This document shows positions 16,891 to 25,845 of a DNA stretch of 64,000 nt, piece by piece. The notes below the pieces were generated by a model. It did no database searches, had not been told where the DNA came from, and saw only the letters and a list, made by a program, of their open reading frames with translations. This DNA is from Massilia sp. HP4 (GTDB lineage Bacteria; Pseudomonadota; Gammaproteobacteria; Burkholderiales; Burkholderiaceae_D). The stretch covers positions 1-64,000 of the forward strand of contig NZ_STGG01000041.1 of assembly GCF_005222695.1 (NCBI RefSeq). Reading direction: 5' to 3'. The number at the start of each line of letters is the position of its first letter. Positions within the stretch are counted from its first letter, which is position 1. Both the position numbers and the translations under genes were made by a program.

Positions 16891-17996
16891 GCGGGGCTCT
16901 CCAGGGGAAGGGTCAATCGGGCCAGCGTGCCATGCGGCTCGGCCGGCAACAGGGTAATCGCGGCGCGCGCACCATACAAGGCCTCGAGCCGCTCGCGGGT
17001 GGTCGACACGCCCACGCCGCCACCGCGCGGACCGCGGGGACCGTGTACCTGCCCCAGTCCCAGCCCCGTGTCGCGCACCTCGACCTCGATGCTGGCGCCA
17101 TCGGCGCTGGCCTCGATGACGATCGCGCCGCCATCGATCTTGGGCTCGAGGCCGTGCACGATCGCATTCTCGACCAGCGGCTGGAGCAGCATCGTGGGCA
17201 GGCGCGCCTTGCGCAGTTCGGGCGGCAGTTCGAGCCGATAGCGGAGGCGGTCGCCCATGCGCACTTTCATCAGCCCGAGATAGGCCTCCATCGCAGCGAA
17301 TTCCTGCTCCAAGGTCGTGGTCTCGGAGCGCGACACGCTCAGGGTGGCGCGCAGGTACTGGATCAGTTGGTCGAGCATCTCGCTGGCACGATCCGGGTCG
17401 ATCGCGATCAGGCCCTGCAGGTTGGCCAGCGTGTTGAACAGCATGTGCGGCTCGATCTGCGCCTGCATCAGGCGCAGCTGCGCTTGCAGCGCCTGGCGCT
17501 CGATGACCTCGGCGCGCAAACGCTCGGCGGCACGTTCTTCATTGGCACGCCGCATGTGCTCGCGATGCCGCACCAGCACCACCATCCCGGCCACCACGAT
17601 CAAGGTCAAGACGATCATGCTCAACTGGTTCAGGGAGGGATACTGTGCCAGGGTCGGCACCTCGATGCCCAGGATCGCCCCGCTGATCTGCATGCCCCCG
17701 AAATGCGCGACCGGTGCAGTAACGATCACCAGCAGCGCGAACGGCGCCCACTCGCGCAGTCCCCAGTTGCTGCGGTCCCACAGCAGCAGACGGGCGCCGT
17801 TGACGATCACAAAAGCGATCGTCCCGATGATAATCGAGAACACCAGTTGCTCGAACAAGCTTTCCGGCCGGCCGATGATCAGTACGATAACGACCGCGAT
17901 CAGCGCGCTGATGCCGATCGCGATCGGCGCATCCCTCAGCATGCGCCGCCAGCGCGAATGGGGTACGGCCGTGGACGGTTGGGCGGTGGACGACAT
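16887..17996 (-). CDS. LytS-type sensor histidine kinase
   Basis: The 369-residue protein starts at ATG 17996; upstream in-frame ATGs would only add a polar extension. Four hydrophobic segments lie in the first 150 residues. A coiled coil leads to the His_kinase domain with the phospho-accepting histidine in QIEPHMLFNTLANLQ. An ATPase domain follows, with PLVENAIVHGLEP (N box) and DTGLGLG plus GVGVSTTRERL (G boxes). There is no recognisable periplasmic sensor domain, so the signal is probably sensed in or near the membrane. It is cotranscribed with the LytTR regulator. Confidence 0.9.
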   Translation of the reverse strand: MSSTAQPSTAVPHSRWRRMLRDAPIAIGISALIAVVIVLIIGRPESLFEQLVFSIIIGTIAFVIVNGARLLLWDRSNWGLREWAPFALLVIVTAPVAHFGGMQISGAILGIEVPTLAQYPSLNQLSMIVLTLIVVAGMVVLVRHREHMRRANEERAAERLRAEVIERQALQAQLRLMQAQIEPHMLFNTLANLQGLIAIDPDRASEMLDQLIQYLRATLSVSRSETTTLEQEFAAMEAYLGLMKVRMGDRLRYRLELPPELRKARLPTMLLQPLVENAIVHGLEPKIDGGAIVIEASADGASIEVEVRDTGLGLGQVHGPRGPRGGGVGVSTTRERLEALYGARAAITLLPAEPHGTLARLTLPLESPA

Positions 17997-18137
17997 GCAA
18001 ACTCGCTTTTCTCGATGATGAGGAACGGGAGTCATTGTGCCCAGCACCGCAATGGCCCGCAAGCCAGGTGCGACGAAACGGGAAATGCGTGGCGCGAAGC
18101 GATCCCGGAATCGACCGGAACCGCTTCGCCTGACCGC

Positions 18138-20693
18138 TTAAAAGCGGTAATTGACCTTCACCGACGCCACGCGGCCGCGCGGATCGCCCTGGGTATAGTC
18201 GAAGAAGGCGGTCGACGAATCCCACGACGGACGCTTGTCGCCCAGGTTATGCACGATGAAGCTGACGGTCGCCGCCTCGGTCGCCCGGTACGCCAGGTTC
18301 AGGTCGAAGGTGCCGTAGGGCTTCACGCGCTCGCCCGCACGGGTGGTCTGGTCATAGCCGTCGACGTAGTTCCACACCAGGGTATTGGTCCAGTCCTGGA
18401 TGTCCCAGGTCAGCCCGGTCACGCCACGCCATTTGGGGATCGAACCGAAGTAATTGTTGCCGGCGCCTTCGGTCAGCGGCAGGCCGACCGCCAGCGGCTG
18501 TTCGAACGAAAGCACCCGGCTCAGTTGCGCGTTCAGCGTGAGCTTGCCGTAGGCCGCCAGCGGCTGCACATGGCGCAAGTCGATGTCGAAGCCCGACACC
18601 GAGCGATTGCCCTGGTTGGCGTACTGGCGGTACAGGGTCAGGATGCGGCCCTGGGCGTCGCGCACGATCTTGTCCGGGCTGGTCGCTTCATTGGCGATGA
18701 TGTTGTCGGCCGACTCGGTGCCGATTACGCCCTTGGTACGGATGCGATAGAAGTCCAGGCCCAGGCTGGTAAGGCTGTTCGGCGCGATCACGATGCCGAA
18801 GTTGGCATTCGTCGAGCGCTCCGGCGACAGGTCCGGGTTGGCGATCGTCAGGTTGGTGATGCCGCGTGCCTGGGTCGGCGAGATCGGATCGCGCGGATCG
18901 ACCACGTTGCCGTAGCTGACCGAAGTCGAGTTGGTGATCTCGGGCAGCGACGGCGCCCGGAAGCCGCGCGACACCGTGCCGCGCACCAGCAGCCATGGCG
19001 CCGCCTGCCAGCGCACGCTGGCCTTGGGCGAGAAGGCGCTGCCGAAGTCGTCGTAATGGTCGCCGCGGCCGGCCAGGTTCAGATTCAAGCCCTGCAGCAG
19101 CGGCACGTTCAGTTCGGCGAACAGCGCCGCCACGTCGCGCGAGCCGTCGATGATATTGATCGCCGGGCGCAGTTCGGTGCCCGACAACACGGCGCTCGAG
19201 GTCTGCGAATCCATCTCTTCGCGGCGCCACTGGGCGCCGGCCGCGAAACCGAGCGCACCGGCCGGCAACTGGGCCAGTTCGCGGGTGGCGCTCAGGTCGA
19301 CGGTGGTCAGCTTCGATTCGGCCGGCCGCAGGGTCGACAGGCGCAGGCGGTTGCGCACCTCCTCGCTGTTATTGGCCTGGTTGACGAAGTCGTAGCTGCC
19401 ATCGGCCAGCACCTTCTCGAACTCGTAGCGGTTGACGAAATTCTGCACGGTTTCCTTCAACTCGCTGCCCGAATGACCGATCGAGGCATCGTATTCCCAG
19501 CCGCCGGCATAGCCCTTGACGCCGGTGAGCGCGCGGAAGAACTCGACGCGGCCCTGCTTCATGCGCGGACCCAGGTCGAACAGGGTGGCGTTGAACGGCA
19601 GCGGCGTGGCGCCCGGATTGTTCGGATGGCCGACCGGCAGCACGACATTGATATTGTCCAGCTGCTGGGTGGCGTCGTTCCATGCGCGCAGTCCCGTGCC
19701 GACCGTCAGCGGCGCGCTGAAGGTCTGGTCGGCGCGCGATCGCCCGTACAGCACCTCGGCATAGGCTTCATGGTCCTGGCCCAGCTTGACGGTGCCGCGC
19801 AGCGAGGCATGGGCGCGCTGGATGCCCGGGATCAGGGTCTTGTACTCGGCCGGGTTATACGCCAGCACGTTGCCGCTGCGACCGGGCGTGACCTGGCCGT
19901 AGGGTTGGACCGCCAGCGCACCGCCGGCGCCGCCGAGCCACTGGGTCGGATCGTTGTTGACATAGTTGGTCGGCACACAGGCCAGGGTACCGTTCGGGTT
20001 ACCGCGGAAATCGCTGCCAGCCATCCAGCCAACCTGGTCCTGCTGCAGCTTGTCGCGCCACTGGGCGTCCGCCGAGAACACGATACTGTAGCCATCCTCG
20101 ACCAGCGAACCGACGCCGGTCTGCAGGGTCACGCTCTTGTCGTCCTGGTCGGTGCCTTCTAGCGAGCGGCCGGCCTGGGCGCTGATCTCGGTGCCCTTAA
20201 ACTCCTTGTACAGGATAATGTTGACCACGCCGGCCACCGCGTCCGAGCCGTAGACCGACGAGGCGCCGTCCTTGAGCACCTCGATGCGCTGCACCGCCGC
20301 CATCGGCAGGCTGTTCAGGTCGACGAAGACTTCCTGCAGGTTCTGGGCGGTGGCGTAGGGGCTGACGCGCTTGCCGTTTACCAGGATCAGCGTGTTCTTC
20401 TGGCCCAGGCCGCGCAGCGACAGGCCGGCGGTGCCGGCCGAGAAGCTGCCGGTGAACTGTTCGTTATAGCTGTTGCCGCTGTTGGCCGAGATCGAGCGGA
20501 TCACGTCGGCGATGCTCGATTTGCCGGTGGCGGCAAGCTCCTTGGCCGAGATGACCTGCACCGCGCTGGCGCCTTCCTTCTGGGTGGTGCGGATGTTGGA
20601 GCCGGTGACGATGACTTTTTCGATGTCCTGGGCGGCGGCGTGTTGCGAGAATGCGGCGGCGAGCGCCACGACGATAGCGAGTGGTTTATGCAT
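18138..20693 (-). CDS. TonB-dependent outer-membrane receptor
   Basis: The 851-residue precursor has a signal peptide (MHKPLAIVVALAAAFSQHAAA) and a TonB-box-like segment (EKVIVTGS). A plug domain (about 45-170) carries LSLRGLGQKNTLILVNGKR and VLKDGASSVYGSDAVAGVV. A 22-strand barrel domain follows, ending in the aromatic YRF expected of barrel proteins. The ATG at 20693 is chosen because it precedes the signal peptide directly. The ligand is unknown; the divergent M28 peptidase suggests peptide uptake, but that is only context. This gene is unrelated in sequence to the pectin-locus receptor at 51421. Confidence 0.9.
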   Translation of the reverse strand: MHKPLAIVVALAAAFSQHAAAQDIEKVIVTGSNIRTTQKEGASAVQVISAKELAATGKSSIADVIRSISANSGNSYNEQFTGSFSAGTAGLSLRGLGQKNTLILVNGKRVSPYATAQNLQEVFVDLNSLPMAAVQRIEVLKDGASSVYGSDAVAGVVNIILYKEFKGTEISAQAGRSLEGTDQDDKSVTLQTGVGSLVEDGYSIVFSADAQWRDKLQQDQVGWMAGSDFRGNPNGTLACVPTNYVNNDPTQWLGGAGGALAVQPYGQVTPGRSGNVLAYNPAEYKTLIPGIQRAHASLRGTVKLGQDHEAYAEVLYGRSRADQTFSAPLTVGTGLRAWNDATQQLDNINVVLPVGHPNNPGATPLPFNATLFDLGPRMKQGRVEFFRALTGVKGYAGGWEYDASIGHSGSELKETVQNFVNRYEFEKVLADGSYDFVNQANNSEEVRNRLRLSTLRPAESKLTTVDLSATRELAQLPAGALGFAAGAQWRREEMDSQTSSAVLSGTELRPAINIIDGSRDVAALFAELNVPLLQGLNLNLAGRGDHYDDFGSAFSPKASVRWQAAPWLLVRGTVSRGFRAPSLPEITNSTSVSYGNVVDPRDPISPTQARGITNLTIANPDLSPERSTNANFGIVIAPNSLTSLGLDFYRIRTKGVIGTESADNIIANEATSPDKIVRDAQGRILTLYRQYANQGNRSVSGFDIDLRHVQPLAAYGKLTLNAQLSRVLSFEQPLAVGLPLTEGAGNNYFGSIPKWRGVTGLTWDIQDWTNTLVWNYVDGYDQTTRAGERVKPYGTFDLNLAYRATEAATVSFIVHNLGDKRPSWDSSTAFFDYTQGDPRGRVASVKVNYRF

Positions 20694-21076
20694 GGTGTTC
20701 CTGGTAGTGGTCTTGCTGCCGGCGGCGTTTGCGGCACCGCGGCAGGCATGCGCTCCCTGCCCCATCCGTGCAGGACGAGTGCGGGAGACGGCGGTATGGA
20801 TCAGGCGATCAGTAGCGCCGCATTCGACAGCGCGGCCCGACCAGGCCCGGCAAGGATGCCGGGCGGGTGCGTGAAAGGCGGTGCTGCGAATCGGTCATGG
20901 CTGAATAATCGTTGAAATCCTGTGGAGACGCACTATAGCTGCCAAGAAAGCTATGCCAAACGAATAAATAACTACTAGCTTATGCAAATAGCCATGGAAA
21001 CGCCGTACGTGCCATGCGATTGACCGCTTCTTGCCAACATGTCATATTGCAATTCTTTCCACCCAAAGAAGCCACC
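20694..21076. other. 383-base divergent intergenic region
   Basis: This gap separates the TonB receptor (minus) from the M28 peptidase (plus). It holds a perfect 8-bp hairpin with a 4-base loop at 20845-20864 (GCCCGGCA-AGGA-TGCCGGGC) that would lie in a long receptor leader. An AT-rich stretch at 20930-21000 probably carries the promoters. No gene, RNA or convincing riboswitch was recognised. Confidence 0.4.
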
Positions 21077-22552
21077 ATGCGTCATATCGTCCCTGCCCTC
21101 GGCCTCAGCGTCAGCCTTGCCCTCGCCGGCTGCGCGGTCCAAGCCGACGCCTCGCGCGCCTCCGCCGCCGCCTCGCCCGACGCCGCGCTCACCGCGCGGA
21201 TCTCGGCCGACTCGCTGCGCGGCCACTTGTCCTTCCTGTCGTCCGACCTGCTCGAAGGCCGCGGCACGCCGTCGCGCGGCGTCGACCTGGCCGCCGAATA
21301 CATCGCGGCCCAGTTCCGTCGCGCCGGTCTCGAAGCGGCCGGCGACGATGGTTACTACCAGACCGCCAACTGGCAATACGCCAGGCGCGGCGAGAACGAC
21401 ATCACGCTCATGGTGACGGCGGGCGGCAAGACGATCGAGGTGCCGCTCGGCGGCGCCTCGGCCAACTTCGTCGATCCGGTCGCGCTCAAGAATACGCCGG
21501 CCGTGTTCATGCAGTGGCAGGCGGCGCTGGACGACAAGGGCGCGGCCGACGGCAAGGTGCTAGTGGTGCCGGCGGCGGCGGTTCCCGGCGCGGCCGCGGT
21601 ACTGCAAGCGAAGCTGCAGAGCAAACCTGCGCTGATCGTGATGATCGACCGCGAGCGCCGCCATGGCCGCACCCAGGGCGGCTGGCTGATCGACCCGAGC
21701 CAGCCGGTGGCCAAGAACGGCCCGCCGGTCGTGCTGCTGCACGCGGCCGATGTCGCGGGCACGTTGGAAAAAGGCGGCGCGAGCGTGGCCGCCAGGGTGG
21801 TGGCGCCGACCGTGAGCCCAGTCAAGCTGCGCAATGTGATCGGCGTGCTGCGCGGCTCGGATCCGCAACTGAAGAGCACCTACGTCATGCTTAGCGCCCA
21901 CTACGACCACCTGGGCATCCGCGATGGCGAGATCTTCAATGGCGCCAACGACGACGGCAGCGGCACGGTCTCGGTGATCGAGATCGCCGCCGCCATGGCG
22001 GCGCAGAAGGAGCGTCCGCGCCGCAGCATCGCCTTCGTCGCCCTGTTCGGCGAAGAACTGGGCCTGCTCGGCTCGCGCTACTATGCGAAGAACCCGGTGT
22101 TCCCATTGAAGGACACCGTGATGAACCTGAACCTGGAGCAGTTGGGCCGCACCGACGACAGCGAAGGCCCGCAAGTGGGCTCGGCGACCATGACGGGCTT
22201 CGACTATTCGACCGTGGGCACGACGCTGCAGCGCGCCAGCGAGCGCACCGGCATCCGCTTCTGGAAGCACCCGACCAATAGCGACCGCTATTTCGCGCGC
22301 AGCGACAACCAGGCGCTGGCCGATGCCGGCGTGCCGGCCCACACCCTGGCGGTCGCCTTCGGCTTCCCCGACTACCACGGCAAGGACGACACCTGGGACA
22401 AGATCGACTACGACAATATGGTGCGTGTGAACCGCATGATCGCCGTCGCCTTGCAGGACATCGCCAACGACCAGGCCAAGCCGGCATGGACCGACGTGCC
22501 GAATGCCGCCAAGTACCGCGAAGCGGCGCGCGCGCTGCACACTGCTCCTTGA
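21077..22552 (+). CDS. M28-family zinc metallopeptidase lipoprotein
   Basis: The protein has 491 residues with a lipoprotein signal (SLALAGC at the cleavage site), so it is anchored in the envelope. The peptidase domain carries the two-zinc site: SAHYDH (H275, D277), NGANDDGSG (bridging D at about 291-292) and GEE (E326/E327, general base region). C-terminal HPTNSD and PDYHGKDD complete the M28 pattern. A protease-associated-like insert lies at about residues 100-240. It is an aminopeptidase-type enzyme of the periplasm or outer membrane. ATG 21077 is chosen over a longer frame because it opens the signal peptide. Confidence 0.9.
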   Translation: MRHIVPALGLSVSLALAGCAVQADASRASAAASPDAALTARISADSLRGHLSFLSSDLLEGRGTPSRGVDLAAEYIAAQFRRAGLEAAGDDGYYQTANWQYARRGENDITLMVTAGGKTIEVPLGGASANFVDPVALKNTPAVFMQWQAALDDKGAADGKVLVVPAAAVPGAAAVLQAKLQSKPALIVMIDRERRHGRTQGGWLIDPSQPVAKNGPPVVLLHAADVAGTLEKGGASVAARVVAPTVSPVKLRNVIGVLRGSDPQLKSTYVMLSAHYDHLGIRDGEIFNGANDDGSGTVSVIEIAAAMAAQKERPRRSIAFVALFGEELGLLGSRYYAKNPVFPLKDTVMNLNLEQLGRTDDSEGPQVGSATMTGFDYSTVGTTLQRASERTGIRFWKHPTNSDRYFARSDNQALADAGVPAHTLAVAFGFPDYHGKDDTWDKIDYDNMVRVNRMIAVALQDIANDQAKPAWTDVPNAAKYREAARALHTAP

Positions 22553-22564
22553 GTTGAACGCCTG

Positions 22565-23266
22565 GTGATCGCCGCCCTGTCGATCCGCCCTCCCGGCGCG
22601 CCCGCGCCGGAGCGGGTCGACTGCATGCAGCTGATCGCGGGCAGCGGCGCCGACGGCGACCGCCATCTCGATCCGCTCTCCCCGCGCCAGCTGCTGCTCG
22701 CCTCCACCACCAGTTACGCGGCCCTCGACCTGCCGCCGCAGGCATTGCGCGAAAACCTGCTCCTCGACGACGACATCGACCGCCTGCCCTCCGGCACCGT
22801 GCTGCAGATCGGCGAGCACGCGCAGGTGCGCCTGATGTTCGCCTGCGAAGCCTGCGGGCGGCTCGACCTGCATGGCGCACGGCTGGCAACGAGGATCGGC
22901 GCCCGGCGTGGCATCCTGGCGCGCGTGGTCGAGGGCGGCGTCATACGCCCGGGCGATCCGGTGCGCGCTCTTGGCCAACGCTTCGCTTCCTGGCCGCACG
23001 ACTGGCGCGTGCGCATCGCCCAGGTACTGGACGCCGTCCCGCCCGGCGCCGTGGTCGAATACGCCCAGCTCGCACGCCTGGCCGGCATCCAGTCCAGCTA
23101 TTGCCGGGCCTTCCCGCGCCTGCTGCGCACGCTGGGGCCCGGCTACGCCGGGAAGGCCATCGCAGCACGCGCTGCCTGTCCAGGGCCGCGCTGGAACGGT
23201 GCGGGCCTGTTTGACGTCACGGACGCTTGGGCGTCAGCCCCTTCTCGCCCAGCACCTCGTCCCTGA
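22565..23266 (+). CDS. MOSC-domain protein with C-terminal MGMT-like winged helix
   Basis: The 233-residue protein starts with GTG, 12 bases after the M28 stop. Residues 1-135 form a MOSC-type barrel: GDRHLDPLSPRQLLL, ENLLLDDDIDRLPSGTVL and FACEACGRLD, the latter two typical of MOSC. Residues about 145-185 (RIAQVLDAVPPGAVVEYAQLARLAG) look like the helix-turn-helix of O6-methylguanine methyltransferases, but the active-site PCHR is absent. A short SSYCRAFPRLLRTLG follows instead. MOSC domains handle sulfur carried on molybdenum cofactor or bind hydroxylated purines. The combination suggests an alkyl-base-related role, which is speculation. It ends inside the convergent S41 gene. Confidence 0.7.
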   Translation: MIAALSIRPPGAPAPERVDCMQLIAGSGADGDRHLDPLSPRQLLLASTTSYAALDLPPQALRENLLLDDDIDRLPSGTVLQIGEHAQVRLMFACEACGRLDLHGARLATRIGARRGILARVVEGGVIRPGDPVRALGQRFASWPHDWRVRIAQVLDAVPPGAVVEYAQLARLAGIQSSYCRAFPRLLRTLGPGYAGKAIAARAACPGPRWNGAGLFDVTDAWASAPSRPAPRP

Positions 23267-24698
23267 TCCAGGCCTTGACTGCCGCCGTGTCCACAATATT
23301 GCCGGTAAATAGCCGGTCGGGTCGGTGCGGGATATTGTCGCCGCGTTCGCGCCCGTCGCGTGTCACGACCGGCACGTCGATCACGCCATTCCCGCTGGGC
23401 AGCGGCGCAGCGAGGCTGGTTCCGGTGCGCGAATCGATCCCGGTCTCGACGCCGATCTGCTCGACACCGGGGAAGCGTTTCAATTCATCGACGAACACGA
23501 TGCAGGCGCTGCTGCAGTTGTAATCGGTCAGCAGCAGCACCCTGGCTTTCACCGGATTGGCAGGACTCCCTTTCGGCAGCGGCACCGCGCGCGCATTTCT
23601 AGGCGAGACGAATACCGCCTGCCCCGATTCCAGCGCGCGCTGGTACTTTACATAGCCGGGATCGAACGGTGTGCCGTCGTCAGGCGGGACCAGCGCATCG
23701 ATCTCGGTCTCGCTATCGCTCTTGAAATACGCAAGGATCTCGGGCGTGGCGCGGTACACATGCGCGATCCCGAGCCGCGAACGCGCGTGGACGTCGGCAT
23801 AGTCCCTGCCATACAGCGCGCGCAGGAATCCCATGAACCACTCATAGGAGCCGCCCCCATTGCCGCGTACGTCGAGGACGATGACCGACTTGTCGCGCAA
23901 GCCCGGGGCCTGGGCGATCAACTCCTTGAAAGCCCTGCCTTCGGCCTGGGTCTGGGGCGCGAAGAAACCGAGCCGCACCCAGGCGCCGTCGGCCCCGAAT
24001 GGCGTGACCTGTGCGGCCCGGTCGCGAAACACGGTCGCGGCGCTGCGGTCCGCCGCGAACTTGCTGGCCGCGACCGGCTGCCAGTCGAGCACCACGTCCC
24101 GCCCGCCGATGGTACAGCTGCGCGGCCGCACGATGAAGGGGCTGCCGCCATCGCGCAGCACCAGGGGCGCCGCCCAGTTCGCGGTCGATTCCAGGCCGGG
24201 GATGAGCTGTTCGTAGGTGGCGACCTGGCTTACCCAATCGGCCAGCGGCCTGCCGTCGCAGTGGGTGACCTCCTGGCCGGCCAGCGCACTGCCCTGGCTG
24301 GATACCGCGACGTAGCGCCCACCGCGGTAGACCAGCTGGAAACCGGGCCAGGCATAGGTCGCGGGCAGCAGCGAGAAATGCAGGCGCAGGTGCAGGTCTT
24401 GCATGGAACCGACGAAACGGCTCAGCGCATGGCGATAGCCGGCGTAGTTGCTGACACGCGCAACGTCGGCGTCGAACACGCGGCGCGCCGCAGCCCGCTG
24501 CGTCGCGAACGCCTGCCTGTCCGGATAGACCGCTGTGATCGACTGGCTTTCAATCCAGTGGGTGACGAAGTCCGCATCCGCTTGCGCCATCGCGGCCCAG
24601 GGATGCGCTGGCGGCGCCGCCGACGCAGTGCCGAGGTACAGGCAGCAGGCGGCAGCCAGCAGTCGACGCGCCAGCGTCAAGGAGGATGTGGTTCTCAT
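23217..24698 (-). CDS. S41-family (C-terminal processing-like) serine peptidase, secreted
   Basis: The 493-residue protein starts at ATG 24698, which opens a signal peptide ending near TASAAPP. The S41 core includes SVIVLDVRGNGGGSYEWFMG and the nucleophile region TDYNCSSACIVFVDELKRF. Serines S396/S397 stand at the catalytic position, followed by GIDSRTGTS. The residues upstream form the PDZ-poor N-terminal cap typical of short S41 secreted enzymes. It is a periplasmic or extracellular protease of unknown substrate. Its last 50 bases overlap the 3' end of the convergent MOSC gene. Confidence 0.85.
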   Translation of the reverse strand: MRTTSSLTLARRLLAAACCLYLGTASAAPPAHPWAAMAQADADFVTHWIESQSITAVYPDRQAFATQRAAARRVFDADVARVSNYAGYRHALSRFVGSMQDLHLRLHFSLLPATYAWPGFQLVYRGGRYVAVSSQGSALAGQEVTHCDGRPLADWVSQVATYEQLIPGLESTANWAAPLVLRDGGSPFIVRPRSCTIGGRDVVLDWQPVAASKFAADRSAATVFRDRAAQVTPFGADGAWVRLGFFAPQTQAEGRAFKELIAQAPGLRDKSVIVLDVRGNGGGSYEWFMGFLRALYGRDYADVHARSRLGIAHVYRATPEILAYFKSDSETEIDALVPPDDGTPFDPGYVKYQRALESGQAVFVSPRNARAVPLPKGSPANPVKARVLLLTDYNCSSACIVFVDELKRFPGVEQIGVETGIDSRTGTSLAAPLPSGNGVIDVPVVTRDGRERGDNIPHRPDRLFTGNIVDTAAVKAWIRDEVLGEKGLTPKRP

Positions 24699-24815
24699 GA
24701 CTCTTTCTGTGCTGTTGGGGTAAATGCAGAGCAGCAAGAGTTGTATCACGTCCCCGATGCCGGAAACCGGCCCGCAGCGGTGCGGATTGTGCGTTTCAAT
24801 GTTGCAAAAAGTGCG

Positions 24816-25748
24816 CTAGCTCGCCGACTTCGGCTTGAGCCGCGACACGCCCAGGATCACCAGCGCCAGTCCGCCCAGCTGGTAGACCGATAGCGGCTCT
24901 CCCAGCAGCAGCCAGGACGCGAACACGGTCAGCACCGGTCCCAGGTTGCCCACCGCCGCCGCCTGCGCCGTGCCCATGCGCTGGATTCCCAGCGCCAGCC
25001 AATAGATCGGCAATGCCGTCGACACCACGGCCATCAGGCCGCCATTGAGCCAGACCGCCGGCGGAAGGCCGGGCAAGGAAGCCGGATCGCCCGCCACCAG
25101 GTAATGCCCGAGCACGAACACGCAGGATGCGCCGCCGGCGAGTCCGGCCAGGCGCATCGAGCCGATCCGGGCCACCAGCGCGCCGGTGCCCAGGTAGTAC
25201 AAGGCATAGGTGACGGCGCTGGCGAACACCCAGCTTGAACCGACCATCACGTCGCGGCTCCAGCCGGTGACCTGGAGGTCGTGCACAAAACCGATGCCAA
25301 GGCCCAGGTAGCAGATCGCCAGCGCCTGCAGCGTGCGCGGCGACGGCCGCTGGCGCGTCAGGCAGGCATGGAACAGCAGCACCAGGGTCGGGTACAGGAA
25401 CAGGATCAGGCGCTCCAGCCCGGCCGTGATGGTTTCCAGGCCATAGAAATCGAACAGGCTGGACAGGTAGTAGCCGAGAAAGCCGAGGACGACGATATGG
25501 GCGCCATCCTTGCGCGACAAAGGCGCTGCATCGGGATCGCGCGCAGGCGAGGACAACCATGCCAGCCACAGGAACAGCGGCAGCGCGAATCCCATGCGCA
25601 GGGCCAGCAGGGTCAATGCGTCGACCGGCGCCGCCGCATACCCAAGCTTGACGAACACGGCCTTCATGCTGAAACCGGTCGCGGCCAGCACCGCGTACAG
25701 GCGGCCATCCTGCGACCAGCGCCGCAAACGTACTTGGGTGGGACTCAT
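24816..25748 (-). CDS. EamA-family (DMT superfamily) transporter
   Basis: The 310-residue protein has ten hydrophobic segments arranged as two EamA repeats (about residues 17-150 and 165-300). The second repeat ends GNLGPVLTVFASWLLLGEPLS, the common EamA signature. It is an inner-membrane metabolite exporter of unknown substrate. It is transcribed divergently from a LysR gene across a 97-base gap containing an inverted repeat, so control by that LysR is likely. Confidence 0.85.
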   Translation of the reverse strand: MSPTQVRLRRWSQDGRLYAVLAATGFSMKAVFVKLGYAAAPVDALTLLALRMGFALPLFLWLAWLSSPARDPDAAPLSRKDGAHIVVLGFLGYYLSSLFDFYGLETITAGLERLILFLYPTLVLLFHACLTRQRPSPRTLQALAICYLGLGIGFVHDLQVTGWSRDVMVGSSWVFASAVTYALYYLGTGALVARIGSMRLAGLAGGASCVFVLGHYLVAGDPASLPGLPPAVWLNGGLMAVVSTALPIYWLALGIQRMGTAQAAAVGNLGPVLTVFASWLLLGEPLSVYQLGGLALVILGVSRLKPKSAS

Positions 25749-25781
25749 GTCGACGCTCGCATACCAAAGACCTTATTCTGA

Positions 25782-25797
25782 CGCGAAACGATTCGCG
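25782..25797. promoter_or_regulatory. Inverted repeat in EamA/LysR divergent gap
   Basis: CGCGAA-ACGA-TTCGCG lies midway between the divergent EamA and LysR starts. Six-base arms with a 4-base spacer are compatible with a LysR-type recognition site, which is a guess from location. Confidence 0.4.
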
Positions 25798-25845
25798 CTA
25801 GAATGCGCCAATCCTGGACCAGGCCTTCGCGTTTCGAGAAACCTC

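Noticed and set aside
16656..20162. A 1168-codon open frame on the plus strand opposite the two-component system and TonB receptor
   Set aside because: Composition is typical antisense (His, Gln, Arg rich) and the opposite strand has complete known families.
20694..20930. Cobalamin-type riboswitch in the leader of the TonB receptor
   Set aside because: The long leader invites it, but I could not find the conserved core elements; only a simple hairpin is visible.
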